DNA of 31,098 bases, taken from positions 2,795 to 33,892 of the forward strand of contig JAQUJJ010000026.1 in assembly GCA_028681035.1 (NCBI GenBank). Reading direction: 5' to 3'. Below are positions 16,342 through 25,600 of the stretch, piece by piece. A program made the position numbers and the translations under genes. The notes below the pieces were generated by a model. The model made no database searches, was not told the origin of the DNA, and saw only the letters and a program-made list of their open reading frames with translations. Numbering within the stretch: the first letter of the stretch is position 1; each line of letters starts with the position of its first letter. This DNA comes from Candidatus Cloacimonadota bacterium. Lineage in GTDB: Bacteria > Cloacimonadota > Cloacimonadia > Cloacimonadales > Cloacimonadaceae.

Positions 16342-19300
16342 AATATGTTTCCAAAGCAATCAAGAATTACATAGTCGATAAAGTCGAATCTCAGATCAAA
16401 GCCATTAACCCTGGACAGAAGATGATCTTCATGATCCAATCTTTACCGGAACAACTAATGCTATCCGTAGCGGACTCAATTTGTAGCGAATTGATGACCC
16501 AGGATAAGATCACAATAGTGTTGAAAATTGCCAAAGCTTTGACAGATAAATGGACAGAAGAATCACGTAACAAAGCAAGGCTTGCAGATTGGACAACGGA
16601 ACTCAATAACCTGGCCTGCTATCGAAACGTAGATGCCGATTTGGATAAGTACAACATTATCATCTTATGCGGATCGGATGCGGTAACGGACTCGGCAAGT
16701 TTGGCTGATTTTAATGAATGTAACCTGAAACTTGTTTGGGAAGTGGGTATGGAGGCAACTTTCCGAGGCTGGATCTACGACAAACTTAATAAGGGTGGCA
16801 TCGATATCCATAACGCATCGGAACTGAATAGCTTTGATACATTGCTCGTACCCATCATGAATCAGGGAAGGGCAGATTTGATCTCGATCAGTACGTGGTT
16901 GGATGAATTTGACTTGGCAGATCGTTACAGTGCTATGGATGTATTGGGGCTGATGCTTGATAGTTTTAAGTGCTTCGGATTGCCAAAGTTTAGCAGCTTT
17001 GCCTACACTAAGAAAAACAAGAAATTCTCTCCTTATGTGAATAAGGCAATAGACTTCTTTGCTTATACTATGTTCATCGATGACAATCAGAGAAAGAAAG
17101 CTGTAAAGGCGATCGATGGCATAGCGGAAGCCATTGAAACTGGAGATGACACGTGGGCGGTGATTGAAGAAGAATCAATCAGGGGCGAGTATAACAGCGG
17201 TAAAGACTTCCTGTATGGGCTCAAGAACTATATTCAAACACATGATGCCGCCGACAGGCAGAGTCTTTACAATAGTGACTTTGTGTTCATTTTGGATAAG
17301 ATACTGAAATACAAAAAGAAGACCGATAGGGAAAAGAATAGCGTTAAGAAACTCGAAGGAAGCCCAGTAGAAACAGTTCTTTCAGCTATTTGGGACAGCC
17401 TCTATGATTTGTATCGGGCAAAAAACATCTCGAACTACCAGGATATAGCCAGGATTGAGATTAGATCAGAGATTTACAAGCACGACATGGAGTGGGACGA
17501 TAGCGAAGGAGACTCCGCTGATGATGTTGCGGAATTGGCACGGGAATACCTACATAGATTGATCGGTGGATTAGACGAGTTTATCAATAAACACCTCACA
17601 CTAAGGGGTGAAGATGAGCTTGATGTGGAAATTCTTTCAAATCTGGACAGCGGTAGCATAAGTTTTAGGTATAGCAGGACAGCCATATCGGAGCTTGTCT
17701 TTGCAGTTCATATATATCTTCGGGAAGAGGAAAAGCCCTTTGCCAGAAAGTATGCTTGGAAACTCCCAACGAACCACTCCTATAGGTTGGCAACAGACTT
17801 GCTCAAAAAAGCCTGCGACTCTATGGATATGCCAGACCAAAGCTTTCACCTACCGATGTATTCAATACCCTATTATGATGAGCTTTTGAAGACATCCTCT
17901 GATGAAGAGCTGAGGAAAGTATTTCTACATAGTTTGAGAGACTCTAGAGAGAATAATGAGTTTATGATTAACCTGCTCTCTGGAACCTGGCTTGAGCACA
18001 ATGATACGCTTTTGCCGCAATATAAGGAACTGGCAGGAAAGTATCACCTATTTTTGAAGGTCGCAAAAGAGCATGGATTGTTTACAGCCTTGTTCGACCC
18101 CACGAAGTGGGACGTAATGCGTATGGTATATGAAACGATTCTGGAGCGGATTAGCAGTGATGAACTGATATTAAAATCTCCAATGGCAGGCATGATCTTG
18201 CGAGCTTTTCTGATAATCAGAGAGAGAAAATCTGGTGCTGGCGATGCTTGGTTTGGCGAGAAGTATGAACAATCTGGAATTATCAGCGTATTACATCCTT
18301 CTTTGCTGGAAATGCTGCAATCTCAAGCAGTGTATCAGGTTTCTTGTTTTAATTATGCAGTTAAACTGGAAATGGATAGAGATAAACGGAGCGATACATT
18401 CAAAAAGCATGTATGGCAATCATATCTTGACTTGTCCAAGATCAGAACACCTCTCACCTGCATGATGGTAGATGAAGATTTGAAGCTGGACACCAATGTC
18501 GTTGGCTATGATCTGATCCATAAGATTGGCAGCCCCTTGCTGGGGGATGATCTCCAATCTACCAGGCTGATGCTGGGCGTATCTGATGATACAGACGATG
18601 ATCAGAGTGTGATCACAGATTCTGATATGTTCTTGGAAACCAGAGAATCCAAGTTACTCAACAATCTTTTATTAGATTACTTCCGCCTGCATCCTCATGC
18701 CAGAGATGGGCTAAATATAGCAGTTTATAGAAATCAAGACATTCAACCCATCATAGCCGCTATACATTCTTATCTGGCGAAGCTCTCGAACCCCAAGGAA
18801 GCAAACTATTACGCCATCAAAGCTGAGCAGGATAAAACCTACACTGTATCTGTAAGCATATTTACAGACTCTGCTGATGACAGCAATATCGCAAAGTGGA
18901 TTGAGCTCTGGAAAGAAAGATGGGAAGCCGCAGAAACTGAAAGTAAATTCCAAATGTATCGGAGCTGCAGATTCTCAATTGCTCACAGGCTAATAAATCA
19001 AGCAGAACCGAATTCATTTTTGAGGATGATCAACGATAACTTCAGCACAGACATCGCAATACTGTATGACTTTATAGGAGCAGGCAGTGGCTCTAACAAG
19101 TTTGAAACGGTGGATTCCTTTGATATCCGAACCCACAGCTTAAAATACCCCGTTTTAGAGAAGGCGGTGGCCACCATAGACAGCCCAGCAGATAAATTCA
19201 AGCGTTTTCGAATCATTAGCAATAGACAGTTTAATCTGAGTTCCAAACTAGCAAGTTGTATGCATGCGCTGAAAAGTGACCATGTGCAAACGGGTACAGT

Positions 19301-21782
19301 GGTTATGGGTACTGGGGATTTGAAGCCCTGGATGAATACGATTGAAGCTATCCACTCAAAAGCAGAATGGGTGATCTGCATTGATCCGAGTGTGGATGAC
19401 AGACTGCTTAGAGATTCCAGTAAATCGGAAGAGTTACAAAGAGAAATCATAGGCTTTGGCTCTGGAGTTGGTGTTTCAGGGGAAGAGAATTTTACGATAT
19501 CGACAGAGCAATTCTCGTTATCAGATGTTGAAATCAGGCTGAGATCTTCCATCAGGTCGCTAATCAACGATCCTACTTGGACAGATGAAGATTATCGGGC
19601 AATTGCCAAGGGAACAATTAATGTCGCTAAGGAATTGTCTGGATTGTCTTTGGTGCGAGCTACCGGAGCTGCTGACCAGTATATTCGTGATTTTATGGCT
19701 TATGCACTGGCCCGGAAAATATTGAAAACTGACGAGACACTCTTATGCGACAATCTGGTAAGTTTGGATGCTTACAGACACTGGTTCGATTTTGCCGAAA
19801 GTGGCACGCGTCCCGATCTATTGTGGTTGAAAGCCAAAGTCAATGCTGACAAGAGAATCGAACTCAGCTTGCATTTGATCGAATGTAAGATGGGTAATAA
19901 GTCGGAAGATCTATTGCTAAAGGCTAAGAAACAAATAAACAACGGATTAAAGGTATTGATGCCTGCGTTTAAACCCAATTTTCAGGAATCAAACCAACTC
20001 GACGATGACAAGCCTGACCGCAGGTATTGGTGGATGCAACTGCACCGCTTAATAGCGGCAAAGGCCAAGATCGATAGATATCACTATCAGGAAGTGATCT
20101 CAGCCTTAGAAAGACTGGCTGAGGGAGATTATCACATATCCTGGAACGCTTCAGTATTTGCATATTGGATAGACGACAATGTGACAGAGTTTAAGAAAAC
20201 AGGTTTCTGGAAGGTGGATGGTATTGAGCAAGAGACCGCCAATGTCTATACCATTGGGCGAAAGTATATTAAAGAAATAGCCATATCAAACAAAGACAGC
20301 TTAAATCCATTTGAAGATATAAACAAACATCCGAACGATGATGAAGAAAATGAGATGAACGAATTTGAAGATGTCGATACTCCTTCGGGGTCTGAGGATG
20401 ATGATTTTGACCCTTCTAACAACACCTTCGAGTGGGATGATGGTGAAGCTGAAGAACAGGAAGAGAGTGATCCGGTACCAGACTGGGGAGATGAAAAGCC
20501 CCATAAGCCCGAGACACACAGCAAGCCAGATGATGTTGAAGGCGATCCCCAGGATGAGAATAGCGGAGAAAAGAAAGCTGATGATAAAGAAAGTGCTACT
20601 GATGAAACCTTTGAAGAACCAATAAGTATTCCGGATAGAATTTTTCTGGGAACCACTACAGGAGGAAAGCCAGTATATTGGGAATTTGGTCATGATGGCC
20701 TGGCTAACAGGCACATGGTAGTGTTTGGGACTTCCGGTATGGGTAAAACCTATGCAATCCAATGCATCCTATGTGAATTAGCCAGAAAGATGCAAAACGG
20801 TCTGGTGATAGACTATACGGATGGCTTCATCCCTTCAAATATTGAGGCTTCTGCCAGAGGTTTAATCCCCGCAGCGGGTCAGACATTCATATACAATGAG
20901 CCCTTGCCGATCAATCCCTTCAAAGCTCAGGTAAGTGAGCAAGATGGCATGGTGTTTAAAGATACGTCAATTACAATAGCCAAGCGGGTAGCATCGATTT
21001 TTAAGAATGTTTATGATCTGGGAGCACAGCAGCTTCCCTTTACCATTGAAGTGATTCAAAATGGAGTTGAGCGCTACGGTGATGATTTTAACCTGGATAA
21101 GCTTCAGGAGATGTTTTTAGAGTATCTTGAAGACCCTCTTTATACTAAAAACACAGTCCAAACTACAATCACCAAGCTCAGGCCGTTTATCACCAGCAAG
21201 CCCTTCCTTGTCGATGGGAAAGAAATAGGCTGGGATGATATCTTTAGCGACCAGGAGCATCGCAATAGAATATTCCAGTTTCACAAGGTAGATAAACACT
21301 CCTGCAGAGCCATTATCGAGTTTGTTCTATGGGATCTCTACAACTACGTAAGCAGCTACGGAGGGAAGCATATGCCCAAGGTTATAGTCCTTGATGAAGT
21401 ACAAAACCTGGATTTGGGTCCGGATGCACCTGTCGCAAAATATCTTACAGAAGGGAGAAAACATGGTTTGGCTCTGATCACCGCTACCCAAACAGTAAAG
21501 GGAGTAGGTGGTGTCTCGGATGCGAAGGTCAGCAGATTATTCCAGGCAGAGCTTAAGCTGTTTTTTAAGCCCACAGAAAACGAAATGAAGGAACACGCAC
21601 AGCTGCTCAATAACGCCATTGGTGACGTTTCGGTTAAGGATTGGACTAGTCGCTTAGCTAAGCTTCAAAAAGGCGAATGCTGGGTCTTGGGGCGACATCT
21701 GGATGATTTATCCGGAGAGCTTCGACTAAGAGCTCAAAAAGTGAAGATTTCGTCTCTGGAAGAGAGAGGCTTTAGTGGCTAA
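16338..21782 (+). CDS. dptH: DptH-like HerA-type ATPase with a PD-(D/E)XK-like nuclease motif
   Basis: A 1814-aa protein, coupled to the preceding gene by an ATGA overlap. A C-terminal HerA/FtsK-like motor has Walker A GTSGMGKT (1464-1471), Walker B KVIVLDEVQ (1681-1689) and a following LALITATQT segment. Upstream, P1159-D1160 and E1182-C1183-K1184 are spaced as in PD-(D/E)XK nucleases (TRPDLLWL ... LIECKMG), suggesting a nuclease domain. A highly acidic low-complexity linker (about 1325-1425) joins the two. The N-terminal 1100 residues are helical and unrecognised. Length and order match DptH of the Dnd restriction module, a motor that with DptF and DptG damages DNA lacking phosphorothioate. 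It overlaps the second DUF4007-like gene by 8 nt. The nuclease call is a motif inference. Confidence 0.75.
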   Translation: MKYVSKAIKNYIVDKVESQIKAINPGQKMIFMIQSLPEQLMLSVADSICSELMTQDKITIVLKIAKALTDKWTEESRNKARLADWTTELNNLACYRNVDADLDKYNIIILCGSDAVTDSASLADFNECNLKLVWEVGMEATFRGWIYDKLNKGGIDIHNASELNSFDTLLVPIMNQGRADLISISTWLDEFDLADRYSAMDVLGLMLDSFKCFGLPKFSSFAYTKKNKKFSPYVNKAIDFFAYTMFIDDNQRKKAVKAIDGIAEAIETGDDTWAVIEEESIRGEYNSGKDFLYGLKNYIQTHDAADRQSLYNSDFVFILDKILKYKKKTDREKNSVKKLEGSPVETVLSAIWDSLYDLYRAKNISNYQDIARIEIRSEIYKHDMEWDDSEGDSADDVAELAREYLHRLIGGLDEFINKHLTLRGEDELDVEILSNLDSGSISFRYSRTAISELVFAVHIYLREEEKPFARKYAWKLPTNHSYRLATDLLKKACDSMDMPDQSFHLPMYSIPYYDELLKTSSDEELRKVFLHSLRDSRENNEFMINLLSGTWLEHNDTLLPQYKELAGKYHLFLKVAKEHGLFTALFDPTKWDVMRMVYETILERISSDELILKSPMAGMILRAFLIIRERKSGAGDAWFGEKYEQSGIISVLHPSLLEMLQSQAVYQVSCFNYAVKLEMDRDKRSDTFKKHVWQSYLDLSKIRTPLTCMMVDEDLKLDTNVVGYDLIHKIGSPLLGDDLQSTRLMLGVSDDTDDDQSVITDSDMFLETRESKLLNNLLLDYFRLHPHARDGLNIAVYRNQDIQPIIAAIHSYLAKLSNPKEANYYAIKAEQDKTYTVSVSIFTDSADDSNIAKWIELWKERWEAAETESKFQMYRSCRFSIAHRLINQAEPNSFLRMINDNFSTDIAILYDFIGAGSGSNKFETVDSFDIRTHSLKYPVLEKAVATIDSPADKFKRFRIISNRQFNLSSKLASCMHALKSDHVQTGTVVMGTGDLKPWMNTIEAIHSKAEWVICIDPSVDDRLLRDSSKSEELQREIIGFGSGVGVSGEENFTISTEQFSLSDVEIRLRSSIRSLINDPTWTDEDYRAIAKGTINVAKELSGLSLVRATGAADQYIRDFMAYALARKILKTDETLLCDNLVSLDAYRHWFDFAESGTRPDLLWLKAKVNADKRIELSLHLIECKMGNKSEDLLLKAKKQINNGLKVLMPAFKPNFQESNQLDDDKPDRRYWWMQLHRLIAAKAKIDRYHYQEVISALERLAEGDYHISWNASVFAYWIDDNVTEFKKTGFWKVDGIEQETANVYTIGRKYIKEIAISNKDSLNPFEDINKHPNDDEENEMNEFEDVDTPSGSEDDDFDPSNNTFEWDDGEAEEQEESDPVPDWGDEKPHKPETHSKPDDVEGDPQDENSGEKKADDKESATDETFEEPISIPDRIFLGTTTGGKPVYWEFGHDGLANRHMVVFGTSGMGKTYAIQCILCELARKMQNGLVIDYTDGFIPSNIEASARGLIPAAGQTFIYNEPLPINPFKAQVSEQDGMVFKDTSITIAKRVASIFKNVYDLGAQQLPFTIEVIQNGVERYGDDFNLDKLQEMFLEYLEDPLYTKNTVQTTITKLRPFITSKPFLVDGKEIGWDDIFSDQEHRNRIFQFHKVDKHSCRAIIEFVLWDLYNYVSSYGGKHMPKVIVLDEVQNLDLGPDAPVAKYLTEGRKHGLALITATQTVKGVGGVSDAKVSRLFQAELKLFFKPTENEMKEHAQLLNNAIGDVSVKDWTSRLAKLQKGECWVLGRHLDDLSGELRLRAQKVKISSLEERGFSG

Positions 21783-22620
21783 GAAGCTTATTAATACCCG
21801 GCTCTCCCGTAGCTTTCACATGACATTTAAGCCAGAACGGCAGTACATTAATGCATTGTTGAGATTTGCTGCTGCTGGAGAAGAAGGTGATATCCAAAGG
21901 ATTGCCGATAAAACAGGCATTCCTACTGGAGAATCATCAGGCAAAGTGCCCGCTACAATTGACTACTGCCTTGGCATGGGCTTGATTACCGTGTCTGGAA
22001 ACAAAGGATCAATAATAAAATCAGAACTCAGCAGCTTAGGTAGGATCATTTTGTTGGAAGATCCATACCTGAAAGCCGAGATTAGCCAGTGGCTGTGCCA
22101 TTTAAATATGTGCAACAGGGAGCATGGAGCAGATGTTTGGCACCATGTATTTTGGGCTGGTTATCACAGCCTGGGTGAGAGTTTTGCCAGAGAACAACTG
22201 GACGCTATGCTAAGATCTATTTATGGAAGCTCGAATCGTGGCATCATCGGCCCACTGGTAAGTATGTATGAGGAAGAAGCATCATTTAAGCTGTGTGGAG
22301 CCTTATCAGAATCAGACCAGATGATAACCCGCAAAACTGCTCCCCTTAAGGACGAGATGGCGCGAGGATATGGAGCTTGGCTGATAAACGCATTTGAGCA
22401 ATACTTCCCCAAGCAAAAGCAGGTTTCAATTACAGAAATTGAACAAAAGACAGGTTGGCTAACTATTACGGGTTGGATGGGGAGAGGTATGTCAACTGCT
22501 CTCGATTTGATGGAAAGAAAGGGTATTCTAAAAGTTGATAGACATATGAATCCCTGGATATTAAGTTCTTTGTACTCTGCAAAGGAAGCATACAATAAAA
22601 TGTTCAATGACATGATATAA
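21775..22620 (+). CDS. Second DUF4007-like protein
   Basis: A 281-aa protein starting at GTG 21775 inside the end of the DptH-like gene, with AGAGAGG about 6 nt upstream. FHMTFKPERQYINALLRF, IADKTGIPTGESSGKVP and YCLGMGLITV give a winged-helix start that matches the DUF4007 pattern (tGIP.G...GKV...GLI), although it lacks the GHQTF and LGVGKNMV boxes of the 6233 gene. The C-terminal part (TEIEQKTGWLTITGWMG; LDLMERKGILKVDRHMNPW) looks like a second helix-turn-helix module. It precedes a giant ATPase by 21 nt, repeating the DUF4007-plus-ATPase arrangement at the operon start. It is probably a DNA-binding partner of that ATPase. Confidence 0.65.
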   Translation: MAKKLINTRLSRSFHMTFKPERQYINALLRFAAAGEEGDIQRIADKTGIPTGESSGKVPATIDYCLGMGLITVSGNKGSIIKSELSSLGRIILLEDPYLKAEISQWLCHLNMCNREHGADVWHHVFWAGYHSLGESFAREQLDAMLRSIYGSSNRGIIGPLVSMYEEEASFKLCGALSESDQMITRKTAPLKDEMARGYGAWLINAFEQYFPKQKQVSITEIEQKTGWLTITGWMGRGMSTALDLMERKGILKVDRHMNPWILSSLYSAKEAYNKMFNDMI

Positions 22621-22641
22621 TTACGGAGGCTATGTTTAATT

Positions 22642-25600
22642 ATGAAAGTAAGTGATGTTGTAAAATTTCGGGGCGATCGCCTTTTTAATGGAGCTGTAAA
22701 CATTGACTGGTATTTATCTGATCCAGTTAAAGCACTGCAAGCTGGAAGAGCTTTTGTCTTTCACGGGCCTAACTATCATGGGGTCTCACAAGATGAAGTA
22801 GGCTTCGACCATGGCCATTCATTAATCGATACTGCAAGTATCACAAAATCCATCTTAAGGCGATCTTATGGGTTGGAAGATGTTCCATTTACACTGGCAA
22901 TAGCAGGTTATGGAACAGGCAAATCACACTTAGGCGTTACTCTTGCTGAGCTGTTAAGCAATCCCCAAAGCGATGACTCCAAAGAGATAATTGAGCGCTT
23001 GGAGACTGCCGATAAACAGATTGGGGCCGAGGTTCGGGTTATGATCGGTGAAATTGATAAACCCTGTCTCGTAATTGCCTTAAACGGTATTCAGGGTTTC
23101 GATTTTATCTATGAGCTATCCAGGCAAATAATCCAAGTATTGCAACGAGATGGGCATGATACCAAATGTATAGAAGATCTACGACCCAGGTTCAAGCAAG
23201 CTATCAAAATGATTCAGTGGGTGAATAACCCACAGCTGCAGGAAGAGATTTCGGGGTTTTGTGATGGACTAGATTTGCCAGATATTATTATAAAGTTAGA
23301 ACAACAAGATGAGCCTACCTATAAAAGTGTAAATCAATTCCTAACCAAACATGATATGCAAATCAGGAATTTGCAAGGCGAATCGGTTCGAGACTTAATA
23401 GGCAAGACTGTTGACGAGTATTGTGGAGAAGGAAAACCCTACCAATCCGTGGTGGTTCTTTTCGATGAATTTGGCAAATACATAGAGTTTGCGTCCACAA
23501 AGAGCCATTTAGCAGGGAATGCAGTACTACATGACCTCTTTGAAGCGATCCAATCCTATTCCTCCCATGCCTGTTTTATTGGCTTTATCCAGTTCGAGTT
23601 AAATGCGTATCTTCAGCGTATGGCACCCGAGTATAAAAACGAAATGCAACGGTATATTACTCGCTATCAGGCTGCCAATAAACTCTATTTATCCACTAAC
23701 CTGGAGACGCTAATTGCAAATCTGATTGAGAAAATAGACCCCTCATATTTGGATAGCAAATTTGATAACCAATATGCTATCAGTGAGTCTATCAGAGCTC
23801 AAGCAAATCTGAACCGCTGGTTTCCCAGTTCAAACAATAATCACGTTTGGAAAGATCCAAAGCAATTTCATGCTATTGTCCGCAAAGGAGCGTGGCCACT
23901 CTCACCGTATAGTGTGTGGTTACTATACTACCTTACTGCAGTAGGAGGCCATTTACAAGAACGCTCCGCTTTAGCGCTGTTGATTGAAGCTTTTAAGCAA
24001 TTTGAATCTCACAAGATAATAGAAGGTTCCGAGTGGGAAATGGCAGCCGTCGATCTGATGAGTGAGTCTTTTTGCCAGGAGCTCTTAAGTTCCGAAGAAA
24101 GTGGTAGCCAGGGCTCCATAATGCAGGCATATCAGACTGTCCTTTCAAAATACGCCACTCGCTACTCCAAAAAACAAATCAGGATATTAAAATCTATCGT
24201 TTTGAGTTCAAAGCTGGGCTTGGCTGCTTCCAGCAAATCTGATGCTTATGCTTCACTTTCCGCACTTACTGGACTTACTTTGGATGAGGTGAATGGCGAA
24301 ATAGAGCCATTACTAAACGAATTCAATGTAATTGAATGGGACGAAGCCTATAAATGTTTCGATATATTGGGAGATGCCCTGCCAAGAAGTCAATTCATCA
24401 ACCATTTAAGAAAGCTTTCAGGGACTTACGATGAGAACAGCAGATCCCAACTTTTTGTTTCGAGCATTAAGAGCTGTTGTGATCTGGTTAAGGACATACC
24501 CAGTGACTTTGCCGAAGAGAACAAAATAAGCACCACCGAGTGGACATTCCTGGCTAAGGCGGCCAATCTTGATACCTTGCCTCAACAGATAGCTATGGAA
24601 GCAGAAAGATGGTCTAATGCCGAGAACATAGACGATCCTAGGGGGACCATCTTATACACGTACCTCGGGGAAAGCATAGATTTTGAAAGCATCGCCAGGG
24701 ACACATTGCGCATGCTTAAATCAGTTGCGGAATCATACAAAGTAAAATCAATACCAATCTTGGTAGTTCTGCTTTATGATGAAGAGGGAAAACTAGGACA
24801 AGACCTAACAGAACTCTCCATTTTAAGAAGTCTTTCAGCGGAAGACAAGATGAAATATGGGAATCTAACAGAGGCTCATAAACTGAAGCTGGAGCATTCA
24901 ATCACCGAAAATGTCGAGATGCTATTGAAAGAAAGAAGGTATGTTGCCTTGGCGAAAGGAGATATTCAAGGGCTTCGATTGAGCAGAGTATCTACCGAGC
25001 TCTTCAAGCAGATTTATACAAATCCTATCCCCTTCCCATTTGATGGGTTTTCAACAGTTAAGGGAAATGCCGCAGATACATGTTCTATCCTTACCCGTGA
25101 ACTCATGCATGCTACTCTTGATTTTCACAGCATTATGGCTAAGCCAGTAAAGGATAAAAACAGGGCAAATAGCGTCCTTAAAGAAGCATGGGGAATGTTC
25201 TCAAGCAATGGCAAGGTCAATAGGAGGCCAGCTAACAGCACGCTGAAGAACATAACAGTCAAATGGGATGATGAGATTAAGGAATCATCTAGTATCTCTT
25301 TAAGAGGCATGTATGACACGCTAATCAAACCTCCCTATGGAGCGAATCTGGATTCAGCAGGATTGTTCCTAAGTGCTTATATCTCGCCCAGAATTGATAA
25401 TCTGATGGTTATGAGGCAGGGGCAACATAATTCAATTGCGGACTGGATAAGTGATAACCTTATTAAAGCCAAGCATTTTAACACTGCACTACTTGACGAA
25501 GCATATCTCGTCTTAAGATCGGATGATACTTCAGAATGGGTTGCATTGTTGGATGAATGGGAGCAAGCAGAAGATTATCAATCAATGGTAGATTGTTTAT

